A stretch of DNA of 64,000 nt from Lytechinus variegatus (GCF_018143015.1 NC_054742.1:53639195-53703194), one strand, 5' to 3'; counted from the first letter of the stretch, positions 1-48,413 are shown. Notes: a model not told the origin generated them from the sequence alone. Program-made: numbers and translations.

Positions 1-37057
<37,057 letters not shown>

Positions 37058-37599
37058 CTTTGTCTTTCTCGTCTTTTGTACACCCGCAATAATTGAACGA
37101 AACTGTCGCACATTTTTGAGCGGCTGGGAGCTGGTGGTCAAGTTTTGCGTTGCCAATTTTATGACTAACACGTATGATTACTGCTCGCATGAAATTCAGA
37201 GTAAATCAAAAAGGTAAAATAAGATAAAGGAAAGCCTTATTCTTGTAACAGAGAAATATTATTACGTTCAAACATGACAAATCTTCAATGAAGATCATCA
37301 TAAAAGTTTAGGAACTCGGTATGCCTATTGCAAGAAAAGTGTGGAGCAGATCGGCCTATATACTGAAAACAATGAGGGCTTGTCAGGTTTTGTTCCCCAA
37401 ATGTGCCAAGACTATATTATATGAATACTCATTAAAATATAAACTGTAGCACCTTTTACAAAAAAAAAGGAAACTCAGTTGTACAAAAAAAAGAAGAAAA
37501 AACACGTATACGGAACACGGAGCAATTGTGAAACCTAGCACTATACAAAGGTTAAGGGACAAGTCCACCCCAACAAAAAAAAGTTTGAATACAAAACGA

Positions 37600-38530
37600 A
37601 AATTGTTGAAATTTGGTATCGTAACAAATATGAAATGTACTTATTGCATTGAAAATGATGAAACAATTATGCATATATTTTATTATTATTATTATTTATT
37701 TATTTGACCAATATAAAAAAAGTACATACACAGTACATTAGAAAATTTACAGTACATTAACATGCAAAGAAATGCGGGAACGGCATGTGGGTCAGGGGGC
37801 ACAAAAGCGAAATTCATCACTGTTACCCGAAGGCATGAGCCCCCACACCTTTGTACTCATTCTAATGTAATATGGTCGAGAATAGAATCATGGATAGTTC
37901 AAAATACTCAACGAGAAGCGATCGTATTAACGAATGAAAACATTTTTTGGATTTTTTGGTACAAATAACAATGCTCTTAACTGTGCCATGATGATCATAA
38001 GACAAGAGATGTATTTAGCCAAATTGAGAAAAGAGTTACCTTCATTTACCTCAATTATGTCGGCTTTAAAACTTTATTATGAAATGGAAAAACATATTTA
38101 TGAAACAAATTTCAGAGAAAATAAGTTCAGAAAGAAATGGTTTATTTTCAAAAACTTTTTCGAACAAGCTGGCAATCTGTCACATTAACAAACATTACCA
38201 GTGTTTATTTTTTAGATAATGTATCTGGGGGCGTTTCATGAAAGGACTTGTCGGACGTTTTATCCGACAGTTACCAAAGGAATAGTGCCTCTCAGCCAAT
38301 CAAAATCATGGAAAGATGTCAGATCTGACAACTTGTCGGATGAAAATATTGATGAAACGCTCCCCAGATCTCTTATTTTCTTGCCAAATTTGCTTTGGCT
38401 GTGACAACTTGATTGTATAAGTCAGTTTGACTACATGTCTATATATTATATTTATTGTTTGTCTGACTTGTAAATATTAAGGCTATGCTTTTTGAAAATA
38501 AAGGACCCTGTGGAAGGGTAAAAAATTGAG
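37600..38530 (+). mobile_element. LINE 3' fragment, itself interrupted twice
   Basis: Encodes the C-terminal LINE pattern CTYCIENDETIMHIFY, then WSRIESWIVQNTQREAIVLT and ALNCAMMIIRQEMYLAKLRK, with PSFTSIMSALKLYYEMEKHI. About 180 bp of another retroposon tail (from the ATT run at 37680 to about 37860) splits it, and there is a frame change near 37945. Ends in an AATAAAGGACC-type 3' region. CR1/L2-like clade is a guess. Confidence 0.65.
38227..38365. mobile_element. 139-bp palindromic MITE inside the LINE fragment
   Basis: GGGGGCGTTTCATGAAAGGA and TTGATGAAACGCTCCCC are inverted; inner TTGTCGGA and TCCGACA motifs also pair. Confidence 0.7.
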
Positions 38531-41500
38531 AAAAAAGAAAGAAAAATAGGCCTAACACAAGCATAACACTGAAAATTTCATCAAAATCGGATGTAAAATA
38601 AGAAAGTTATGACATTTTAAAGTTTCGCTTATTTTTCACAAAACAGTGATATGCACAATTCAGTGACGTCCAAATGAGACTGTCGATGATGTCCTTCACT
38701 CACTATTTCTTTTGTTTTTTATTGTTTTAATTAAACAATATTTCATTCTTTAAAAACAAATTTGACAATAAGGACCAACTTGACTCAACCATATAGTATT
38801 AAATAATGCTTATTCCACAGGTGCAGGGAGGAATTAATTGTTGTTTCACTTGACAATGAGGAGAAAATTAGAATATTTTATATTCCATTATAATAAAGTA
38901 CAAAAGAAATAGTGAGTGGATGACGTCATCAGTCTCCTCAGTCGCATATATACCGACCAGCCAGATATGGATAAAATAAATGTTTTATGAAATTAGGCGA
39001 AGCGAAACTTTGAAATGATAACTTTCTTATTTTACATCTGATTTTGATGACTTTTCACCGTCATGCTTGTTGGATTTTTCTCTTTGTTTTCAAATCAACT
39101 TTTTTTGGGGTTGGACTTGTACTTTCAAGATTGGGCTCCCGAACCGAAACCATTATAATGTCTATATAACGAAGGCTCTCTCCAGTAGGCCTATATTCAG
39201 ATGTTCGAGAAGATTCATACACGGTAGTTTAGCCAAGGCAAAGTGATATGAATGAACTATCCGGGGAATTTAAAATAGTTGTAAAATAACCGGGAGGAGC
39301 AATTAAGCCATGCACGAAGAAGACAAATAACAGCAATAATTTTTTTTGGTGAAATCAAGATACGGCCAGTATATAGGGTCCTCCGATCAGAGGAGGAATA
39401 GTGATAATCTACACTCTTAAAACGAATCAGTCAAATTGACTATAGCTGGGAGCAACTGATATGGCAATCACTGATATTCACATTTCTGACATAATATATT
39501 CTAGTCAAAACTTTGTTCTCGTAAATATGACTAGAATAACAGTTACACCCAGCTGACCCTATTAACTAGTCATTTTTTACTGATTTGTTTTTAGAGCGTA
39601 CTAATGGGATACGAAATGACAGACGTGAATGGTTACCGTGTAAAAATCGAAATGAGAAGTAATATTTTCTCCCTTATTTTCTGAAGACTTGTATTTCATA
39701 TTAATTTTTGCATTACTTGGTCTCTACTTGCGGCCTTTTTTGCTTCAAATGGACATATCTTTAAAAATTATTTCGAATAGGGCCTAATGATATAGTTATT
39801 ATAGTCAAAGTTACTTTAATTTGCATTAGTTCTCATTGTTTATACCTTATTTCGATTGATGTTGTACTGTAAATTTGACTATGTATTGTTTGATTTTGTT
39901 GTGCTTGCTTTGTGAATGGAAAATGAATAAATCTAAATCTAAATCTAAATAGACAGAAAAGTTCATCTAATTTGTATACTTTTTTCATCCCTCCACTTAT
40001 TTGTGCATTTCTTCTTTTCCGCACTTCACGGTTTGTTTGTTTTGTTTTTATTTGCATTCATAGTCGTAACTACAAAACGAGGTTGTACATCTGTTAAGGG
40101 AAGTCCACTCCAACAAATAAAAATCAAAACTGAACATCATGTAAATAGGATGTAATGAAACTTTTGAGGAGGGTTATTTAGATAAAATTAGATGGGATTT
40201 CCTTTACCGTCATTGTCTTATTTTGGGGGCTGCAACTGCAGGCAAACGGGGACTGGGTGGGGTCTACTGCAGAACCCTGCCTGAATCCTTCCCTCCCTCC
40301 CTCCAGTAACGGGACTGATCATTCCTGGGTGTTCCAAAATTATTGGTATCTTGTTTTGTTCTCAGGATTTTTTTTTAATTCCTGTCAATCTGAAGGTTAC
40401 TTCGTTTTATTCGTTTTGTAATACTAGTAATATGTTTACCTGGTCCGAATCTGAATTAAGCAATTAATTTATAAAATAATTACTTATAAACTAAGAACTA
40501 AATAAATTGAATGAAATGAAGAAAAAAGGCCTGTGCACCGTGTGTATGCCAAGCTTTGTAGGCTATTCTCCTATTCTTCTGATACATGAATTAAAAAAAA
40601 ATGTGCCTGTATTATCACGATTATTATGATTTTTTAATGATTACTGTATTACCATTTTTTAGTTTTCACTTTCAGTAAAATATCCTCCCTATAATGTGAT
40701 AAAAATGTGTTTAACTTCACAGAGAACTGGTAATTAAACTGCTTGGCAACAACGTATAAAGTTCTACGAAAATGAACTTATCGGTATTTTCATTTTGTTC
40801 ACAATGGAGTTGCTAATTTGTGCCTAGAGAAAACAATGAAAATCAAAGAATCATTACGTTAATTTCTAACCTTATTTCTTAATTATATAAATCGTATACA
40901 GTAATAAATGTATATATATTACTTTTTTTAAATAAAACGTTATAAAATCTATTGTTTTTTACACAAATTAATTTCCTGTTTGTAAATTGATAGTCAAAAT
41001 GTATTATGGCGACTTCCCGAGAACTACATGTTAATTCGGCAATGATGAAGGGTAAAGAGATCATAGTTTTTACTCTTAATTAATTCAAATTTAAATAATT
41101 GATTCAATAATAAGGATAAGATCGCACCTGTTTACGGGAAAATGTGATTTTCGTGCTCAACTCTATTTGAATTTTGTTATGTTGGTACAAATTATAATAA
41201 TTGCAATTGTGCTACAGTTGTGTAGCCCCATTTATTAGGAATTGTGTACGGTATGGCTCGAGAGCGAGACGATCATCAATACGTAATGTGAACGCTTACA
41301 AGGCGCTAATGCCATGAATGCAGTTTAGTATCCCCGTTGCAAATATGATCAAACTTGATTTAGAACATTATTAATGTCATACTTATTCGTATATCAAAAT
41401 TCAAATCAGAGAAATAATCTCACATCGGCATTATCGTGATATAGGGAACCACCGTTCACTTCATACAGCAGCGCTTTATTCAGTCACACGCACGGTTCCC

Positions 41501-41644
41501 TATTTCCACCTCCATTCACTTTGTACACAAGTGCGAGTACACAAATCTACGAGTGGTTCCCAAAACCACGATTTGGCCCTCACATCTATGTTACCGTGCC
41601 TGGCCTGATATTGATTCTGAATGAAATTTGAAGCCTTGCCTTAC

Positions 41645-41928
41645 CTTGGGCTGGCTGGCTCAGTCTGAATTTTAGGCTTTAAAGGCCACTCTAGGCGACA
41701 CCGCAATACTTACCCGTGTTAAGAAACTGAGACTCCACTCACGCGCATTTGGGCAGCCCTAACTTAGAACTAAGCTTTCTTTCCGTAAAAAATCTTTATT
41801 CTTATGATTCAATAAATGTTAATGAATATATAATTACTCTTAAATCGGTACTCACCGGTTCTTTTCTTGAATTTTCTGCCAAATTCCCACGCTTCTGGCT
41901 TCAATTCTGCGATGGATTCTGTTGCCAT
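41645..41928 (-). CDS. Possible start of an unidentified gene (two candidate exons)
   Basis: An ATG at 41928 opens 24 codons (MATESIAELKPEAWEFGRKF-KKRT) ending at a good donor (ACCG/gtgagt) at 41856. TATAAAT at 41953-41959 lies just upstream on this strand. A possible second exon at 41645-41690 (EWPLKPKIQTEPASP, donor AAG/gtaagg) keeps the phase but has a poor acceptor. I do not recognise the protein and cannot follow it further left. It does not join SMARCC exon 2 in phase. It could be chance. Confidence 0.25.
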
Positions 41929-42445
41929 AGACAGCTACACATGCAACTCTATTTATAAATGGAGCGCCCCTTACGAGAGTTGTTAATGCCGCGGAAAAAT
42001 TGTTAGGCATTTTGGCCTGTGGTCAAGGCGTTCTTTTGTTCTATTTTTTTTATAGGTATGAGATCGAAATCACAGCGACTATTCACACTGTTCCATAATG
42101 ATTCCGAAAGGAGGTGCAGCACCCCCCACCCACATGGGCGCAAATCCCAGGGGGACACTTCCCCCTAACCCAAAATAGTAGGGGCACATTATCAAATGTC
42201 CCCCTACTATTTTTGTTCTTTTATATATGATGGAAAGAAATAGGCCTACATCATTTAAATCGAAGTAAAACATGTATTTTGGACGAGACGACCTTCTTTT
42301 GGGGGTGATAAACCTTCCTTTTTGATTTTTTTTGTTAGTTTTTTTTTTTTTTTTTTGCCTGTTTTCCAGCCCCTGGTCCCCTACCTTAGATTTCCACCCT
42401 TGCCTCCCACTACTCTTGATATTGTTTGCGAATCAGTTTTGTAAA

Positions 42446-42720
42446 TTAAAGGGGAATTTCACCCTGATAAAAAGATGATGAAAATATGAGAAAAATCATT
42501 TCAAAATATCGATGAAGGTGTTATTTGACAAAAAATGGAGTTGATGAATTTAGAATGCTTGATTTATTGTGACGTCTATAACGAGCAGTTGCTCTATCCT
42601 AAATATAAAATGCCCAAATTTCCCATTTTTAATGGTCCGTAACGACCCACTTTTTTCTTTTTGATAACAAGTATGAATTGATATAGGCCTACTAAAATGT
42701 ACCATAAAAATCATTATCAT
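42446..42720. mobile_element. Truncated TTAAAGGGGAATTTCACC element
   Basis: Left end TTAAAGGGGAATTTCACCCT resembles the TTAA MITE ends at 1619 and 53865; no matching right end seen. Confidence 0.5.
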
Positions 42721-42795
42721 GTATTTCTTGACATTTCATTTACTTTTTTACCATAATAATAGCTGCTTGCAAAGGCCTACGCCGTCACAAAAAAA

Positions 42796-43357
42796 CCCGG
42801 GGGCCGGGGGGGCACTTACATTGACGAGTGGATACCATGCGCGACCAAAAAAAAAACGTAAAAAGGATGTCCTTTTCACGATAGGGCACGTTACCTACGT
42901 AACGTGATAAGGGTGTCAAAAACACAAAAATAACGAAAAAAGGGTATCTATTAATTCGCTAGGAAAACCGTCGTGTTTAGGGTCTAATTTGCGGGGATGA
43001 TAAAACAAAATCAAAATGTTTTATAAAGGATGTCCTTTTTGCTCCAACACTTCGTGTTTAGAGTCCGATTTGCGCGAGGTGTAGAAGGTGGGGTCGTACT
43101 AAACCAAATAAGGTAAAGCCGACGACCGAAGGACCCGTAACAATAAAACATTCCTGTACTTGTTTAGGGGTTCATTTCAGGGAATATTTGCCAAGAGTAT
43201 CGTTTTGTTTCCAATACTTGTTAAGGGTAGGGTTTCACACGCCAATACTTGTTAAGGGGTGCATTTTCAGAATATGGAAATTACGTGTTTAGGGTGCTTT
43301 TCGAGACCCCATGGTCGCGCATGGTATCCACTCGTGAATGGAAGTGGCCCCCCCCGG
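42796..43357. mobile_element. TIR element with 8-bp target duplication, copy A
   Basis: Ends CCCGGGGGCC, with CATTGACGAGTGGATACCAT near the left end and ATGGTATCCACTCGTGAATG near the right. Flanked by CAAAAAAA on both sides (42788-42795 and 43358-43365). Internally repeats GTGTTTAGGGT / CTTGTTAAGGG words. Closely similar to 60101-60625. No transposase frame. Confidence 0.8.
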
Positions 43358-43507
43358 CAAAAAAAAAAATCTTACCTTTGAAAAAGATTGGTGGGGGATG
43401 GATTTTCCTCGAACGCATACCAATTTTTTTCTGCTATTTTCATAATAAACTTTAAATGAATTCAACTTTGCACTACTTAATTTTTTCAAAGACAAAATAA
43501 CAAAATT

Positions 43508-43618
43508 ACATCTCGTCATCATCATCATCACCACTATCATTAGCATCACCACAACCGTCACCACAACCATCATCATCACCAAGATAATTTTCATCATCGT
43601 CATTGCCATCATCATCTT
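43508..43618. repeat. ATC/ACC microsatellite
   Basis: Degenerate trinucleotide run; any open frame here is low complexity. Confidence 0.85.
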
Positions 43619-43952
43619 TTTTTTTCTTTATTTTTTCCCCATCCCTTCTTCTTTTTTTTTTCTTCCAATATTCCTCCTTTTTTTAGAGCGGCACACCGTC
43701 ATGCTCCCTCACTGATTATCCGCCTCTATATGCTTGGTGTTGTATAAATTGGCGGATACCTGAATGAAATACTGAAGAGAAAATAAGGAAAGGGAAAAAG
43801 TAAGAAGAAAAAGAAGATGAGGAGAAGAAAAAAAGAAAGCCAAACAAATGAAACAAAACAATGTCAAAATTTCGTAATAAAGTCTTCTACATGTACGTCA
43901 GTTTAATAATGATGTTTTCATTGAAATGAGAACAAAAAAGAATTGAAACCAT

Positions 43953-44123
43953 AGGCGGCGGAAGCGGGGACGTTCCCCCCTAAATTTGTTGTTGACCTTT
44001 TTTTTTTTGCTTGTCAATTTATTTTCCTACGTCCCCCTAAAATGTTTGGGTTGAGAGCCTTTTTTTTTGCTTGTCAAAATTTTTTAGGTTGTCCCCTCCT
44101 AAAATTTGGGGCTTCCGCCGCCA
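43953..44123. repeat. GGCGGCGGAAGC inverted-repeat element
   Basis: AGGCGGCGGAAGC and GCTTCCGCCGCC bracket two direct units, each with TTTTTTGCTTGTCAA and GTCCCC-TAAAAT words. Confidence 0.65.
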
Positions 44124-44717
44124 ATGATTGAAACAGGACTACATTATAGTGTAAAGAAATAGAGGGAAGCTCCGAGACAATAAAAAGGTTGAAAAAGAAA
44201 AAAATGTGAAAACACAAAGCTCTCACAACATGAGCATAATAACAAATAATAACAAATAAGCGAGGACAAGTAGCTGAGGGACCCCCCCCCCCAACTCTCT
44301 CTCTAGTTATCTATCTATCCGACTCGATTATATAAGAGAAGAATTTACTAATCAAAATATTATGAGCAAAAAGCACGAGCTGATATTTTTTATGAATATT
44401 CAAAACTGATAGAGAGACGCAATCGAATTATTCGATTGCGACAAAATTGATGATCTGAGAATTTATTGTTTTTAGGAATTCATTAAAAGCATAAAGTTGA
44501 TCAGCATTAAAATATGGCAGGCGCAACGCATGAGCTAAAGCTTTATAGGCATACACCGATAAAAAAATTTAAGTATTTTTGGTAATCATGAAAAAAATTG
44601 ATATTTCATGAAAGAAAGCTCAAATCCCGAGGAGGAATATTCTTATGAATTGACTTTAAAAAAAACTGTGGTAAGCCCCATTTAATATTTGATTATAAGT
44701 CGAATAAAACAGTAAAA

Positions 44718-45165
44718 GCTGACAAACGTTCGCGTGATATTTGGCAACCTCCCCCCCCAAAAAAAAAAAAATAAATAAATAAAAAAAAGTTTTTAACTAT
44801 AATAATGATCGAAGGTAATTTTGTCTCGCGTAGAACTGGACAAATGAAAAAAAGATTGTCACTAAAAAAATGAAGGTAATTTTGACCCACGTAAAATTTG
44901 GCGAGCCCCCCCCCCCAAAAAAAAAAAAAGGAAAAAAGGTTTTAACAAGCAAAAAAAGGCTAAAAAGGAGAAAGAAGAGACAAGAATAATTATGAACGAA
45001 ATATCCCCATTACAAATAATGCTGTGATCATCATAAGGGAGGGTCGCATAACTAATATGAACAACGTATTTAATTCCAAAATATTTACTACAAATCGAGG
45101 GGATCGGGCAGAAATGCTCACCCCCACCCCCACCCCCCCCCCCCCCCCCCCGATCCGCCACTGAT
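44718..45165. repeat. Degenerate units with long poly-C/poly-A tracts
   Basis: Three imperfect units carrying GGTAATTTTG-type or CGCGTGATATTTGGC-type blocks followed by C-runs and A-runs; ends with a C tract of more than 20 bases at about 45119-45151 and GATCCGCCACTGATT. Confidence 0.6.
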
Positions 45166-45271
45166 TCCAATCAATAATGACATTTATCTGCAATACTGAT
45201 ACTTTGGAATCAAGATACTGAAGATTGATACGCTTTACATAAATTATGAACGTCTGACAAAAAGATAATCT

Positions 45272-45300
45272 ACCGATCACCTGACCGATCAGCTGACCAG
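45272..45300 (+). promoter_or_regulatory. Tandem E-box repeat near the presumed EMC6 promoter
   Basis: Two direct copies and a partial third of a 12-bp unit (CCGATCACCTGA / CCGATCAGCTGA / CC) carrying E-boxes CACCTG and CAGCTG, about 70 bp before the presumed non-coding first exon of EMC6. Promoter role is inference. Confidence 0.3.
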
Positions 45301-45329
45301 TTCGCGTATCACTTCGGAGTTGATCACTC

Positions 45330-45380
45330 GTCGCAGCTGTGTGGAACGCTCACCGAAAATCAACAAAAAGGGCATGAAAT
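45330..45380 (+). other. EMC6: Candidate EMC6 leader exon (end only)
   Basis: A strong donor (gaaatgtaagt) at 45381 lies 800 bp upstream of the first certain EMC6 exon. Joined to 46180 it would create ATG AAA TAG, a two-codon upstream frame, and cannot supply the N-terminus. It may be an untranslated exon, or an intermediate coding exon may be missing. The left limit is arbitrary. Confidence 0.3.
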
Positions 45381-46179
45381 GTAAGTTTAATGATAATATA
45401 TTTTAATTTGAACTACTTAATTAATACTTTTAATGTATCCCCACCAAATGAAAGTCATATCACGTAACTCCAATTTGTATTAAGGCGTACATTTACCAAA
45501 GTCTTGGGTTGGAAATCAGAACAGCATTGTCTAACCCATATTTTTGGGTAATGTCGCCTATGAGGTCCATACATGTTAATGTTTGGACCTCATTGGTACT
45601 AGGAGTGTTAAAGGCTTAATTTTTACAATTTTAGAGGAAACATTTTGATGATAAACTGTCGATCCTAGGAGATAATTCTGGTTTCTGCTTGCAAGTATTT
45701 CGGGTTTTTAACATTGATTAACTGTTTTCTGAATATGTATTTTTACATTTTATATGCCTATTTTTTATTGCAATATTCAATATAAAATTAGCATTGTTTC
45801 TGAGGAGTTTTTGAAGATTTTCTTTTCTTTTTTTTGGGTCTGATTGATACAGTAGAGCCAGAAGAAGTCTCAGGAGAGTAGTATACTAATACTAACCTTG
45901 CAATACGTGTGAGTGCAGCAGAGCATATCCCTGACAGAAATAGATCTATTTATCGGTCTACTCTAGACTATAAAGTCAGAATCTAAATTGTATTGCCCAC
46001 CAAATAAACAGTTTGTCACTAGTGACACAACCATTCATGCATTGTCATGGTTGTGTTTATATTGGAGTTATGAAAAGTTTTAGCAAGGCATTATTTTAGC
46101 TGTTCAACCTTATTAAAGCTAATCTTTATTTGTGGTTTACACTCTCTTTCTCTTGATATTTTTTGTTCTGATTTTCTAG

Positions 46180-46343
46180 AGCAACCAGTAATATACAATG
46201 AGTTGGCTATAAGGGGAAATATGTCCATATTGGACTATTGTCGTACATTCATGTCGGCTATATCTGGATCAGCAGCAGGTATACTTGGTCTTACTGGACT
46301 TTATGGCTTCATCTTTTATTTCATCACAGCATTTTCTCTATCA
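46180..46343 (+). CDS. EMC6: EMC6 first certain coding exon
   Basis: Two bases then 54 codons, [20 protein letters not shown] ... FITAFSLS. Acceptor gattttctag, donor gtgagt, ends in phase 0. The codon split across the acceptor must be NAG with N from an unseen exon. Confidence 0.92.
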
Positions 46344-48413
46344 GTGAGTACTGTTCTTGATGCTTCCTCACTTACAAAACTTTGGAGGTTTTTTTTGTAA
46401 GAGCCACCAAGAATTATTTTGAGTTAAAAATGGGATATGCCTATGGATTTTATTTTTCCATTCAAGATGTTTACAAAATCATGCTGGAATTAATGAAGGA
46501 CTTGAACATGTCTGAGCTATTTAGATACCTAACAAAGAAGAGCTGAAATTCAACTGACCCCGATAAAAATATTCTTTCTGTTCACTTCTACATGTATGAT
46601 GTACTTTAAGGTATGATACGTGGAATACTTTTACTTCTCGAATTTATTTGCATTTCTGAATGTAAGTGAAGACCTTTCTCAACTATACTTTGTACAGTCT
46701 TTTGTCCTATATATATGCAGTCATGAAAAATGTGGAGCAAATTGTGATGTGATGCCAGGAAGAATATTGATATACTTGAGAGAACTGTCCACAGGTGTGC
46801 ATGTAGCATGCAAGTATTCTTTGTTCTGGGGAAAAAGTGTGATAAACTGGTACAATGTATATTTGTTTTTTCTCAACAGTTCATGTTGTTCTTGAAGACT
46901 GGTGGACAATGGCACAAATATTTCAGGATGAGACGACCTCTCTTGACACATGGACTGTTTGGTGGACTTTTTGTATCCTTTCCAGAATGAACTCTTTTAG
47001 AAATCTTCTGCTTTGCAATCATCTTTTTTAGTTCTTTATATTACTATGCCTCCGCTTTAGATAGATTGCCAGATGCATCATTGTTTTGGGTTGCCCGTCC
47101 TGTTTTGTTCTCGCAGTAACTAAACTGTTTAATGATTTAACTGGTCTAAGTATACATTTAGAAGAGATGTTGATCTGATTAGAAGTGGGTAATCAAGGTC
47201 AAAGGTCACTGTATTAACTGAGGACCATTTGATAGATCAATTTAAAGCATATAACCATTATGCATGTTGGCAGGACAGTAATCTGATTAGATTTCGGGGT
47301 CACAAGGTAAAAGTTAGGTCATTACATACCTGAAAATGCCTTATTTTGGGATTATTATAGAACTGTTTCATGGTTCATGTACTTTAAGCAAATGAGTTAG
47401 GATTAGTCTTATTCAACTAAAAGTAATGTATTATGATTTTACACACCAATAAGATATAGTAAATGGAGTTGTTGAAGTTAAGAAATTGACCACTTATGAT
47501 TTAAAATGTCTATTGTTTTGTGATCTATATAAGTTGTATAATTTGTAAATAGAAATTTTGAAGTCAGCTACATTTCATCAATCCCAGGTGATTTTACATA
47601 CGTGCAAGATTTACATCACATATCCTGTGTATTGAATTTTGAATTATTCTGTGTAACTGTTTATGAAGTTTATTTTCCTTGACTTCTTTTTTTGTCTCAG
47701 ACATACATCTTATTTTGGACGTATCCTTTACATTATGACGTCAACACTTATGTAGAAGAAAGTTTTCCATTTCGTCATTCCTGAAATAGAAATTTATGGG
47801 GAAAACAATGTGAGGGGTATAACGGTATTGCTTTATCATGGTATTGAAACTAGAATTGCATGATTTCATGTGAAGTTACCAGAATGATGTTCTGAGGCCC
47901 ATTTCATGAAGAGCTACAACTATTATAACTTTCAACTTTGCCATTTTGGCAACTTCCATGCTAAGAAGCCTAAACAGCTTATCAAAATCAAGGTTTCTAT
48001 GGTAGTTGCCATAATGACAGAATTACAATATTTGTAACGCTTTATGGAAAGGGCACCAAAACTGTTTTAGCCTACTGATGACAAGATCATAAGGTTCTGG
48101 GTGAATTGGTTAAAACCTAGATATCTACTCTGTTTTATCGTTCATGGTCTAATCTCATTTAATTTGTTAGTAGGACCATGAAGCATTGAAGTTTCCAATC
48201 CATCACAAATAACATTGACCAATCAATGTAATTGTTGCTTGTGCAATTGTGCATATTGTTCAGTTATCAGGCAGTAAGAATTATGATTTGAAATTTTCTA
48301 TTTATCGCAAATCTTCTCGTAAACAGGCCCAGGTCATTTGATAACCGTCTAATTGTTAACTTCCATAACTAGATCCGAACAGATTTCTCTATGGCATGGT
48401 GCACGTGTACTGA
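46180..48413 (+). CDS. EMC6: ER membrane protein complex subunit 6 (four coding exons placed)
   Basis: Small two-or-three-helix subunit of the EMC, which inserts tail-anchored and multipass proteins into the ER membrane. Exon translations give [60 protein letters not shown] and [16 protein letters not shown] stop, matching human EMC6 ([60 protein letters not shown]) almost position by position. 101 residues are placed, against 110 in human, so roughly 8 N-terminal residues are unassigned. Exon 2 to 3 uses an ordinary GT-AG intron; the last two introns have U12-type signals. Human EMC6 is, as I recall, intronless in its coding part, so this gene structure is notable. Confidence 0.95.
46880..46972 (+). 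CDS. EMC6: EMC6 exon, second transmembrane region and R-R-P loop
   Basis: 31 codons, [20 protein letters not shown] then [11 protein letters not shown]. Acceptor tctcaacag (U2-type). Donor GTATCCTTTCC, the full U12-type consensus. Confidence 0.94.
47701..47720 (+). CDS. EMC6: EMC6 20-nt microexon between two U12-type introns
   Basis: Encodes TYILFW plus AC of Thr, matching TYVLFWT. Preceded by TTTTCCTTGAC (U12 branch site, adenosine about 18 nt before the AG) and tttgtctcag; followed by GTATCCTTTAC. Reading through would replace the conserved tail by an unrelated one; splicing to 48383 restores it exactly. Confidence 0.93.
48383..48413 (+). CDS. EMC6: EMC6 last coding exon
   Basis: One base completing Thr, then FLYGMVHVY and stop TGA, identical to the human C-terminus. 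Acceptor gatccgaacag; TTCCATAAC, one mismatch from the U12 branch consensus, lies about 14 nt upstream. Confidence 0.94.

Larger units (their letters stand above)
37552..39128. mobile_element. TTAA-type MITE interrupted by a LINE fragment
   Basis: Left end GGGACAAGTCCACCCC and right end GGGGTTGGACTTGTAC. Inner arms AAAATTTCATCAAAATCGG and AGTGAGTGGATGACGTCATC match the copy at 61802-63066. The left arm is split between about 37600 and 38550 by foreign sequence. Confidence 0.75.
37058..45271. other. Intergenic region between SMARCC and EMC6
   Basis: Apart from the listed elements and the candidate exons at 41645-41928, I see AT-rich sequence, an AAATCT hexamer run at about 39930-39950 and several poly-C/poly-A tracts. 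No supported gene. Confidence 0.6.

Noticed and set aside
41856-41928. Alternative first exon of SMARCC
   Set aside because: Ends in phase 1, whereas SMARCC exon 2 begins in phase 0.
47361-47390. FMVHVL-stop frame resembling the EMC6 tail
   Set aside because: It lies upstream of the TYILFW exon and lacks FLYG; coincidence.
47721-47784. EMC6 reading through the microexon to give [20 protein letters not shown]
   Set aside because: The conserved tail FLYGMVHVY is found at 48383 in the right phase, and GTATCCTTT marks an intron start. At first it looked like a one-base frameshift.
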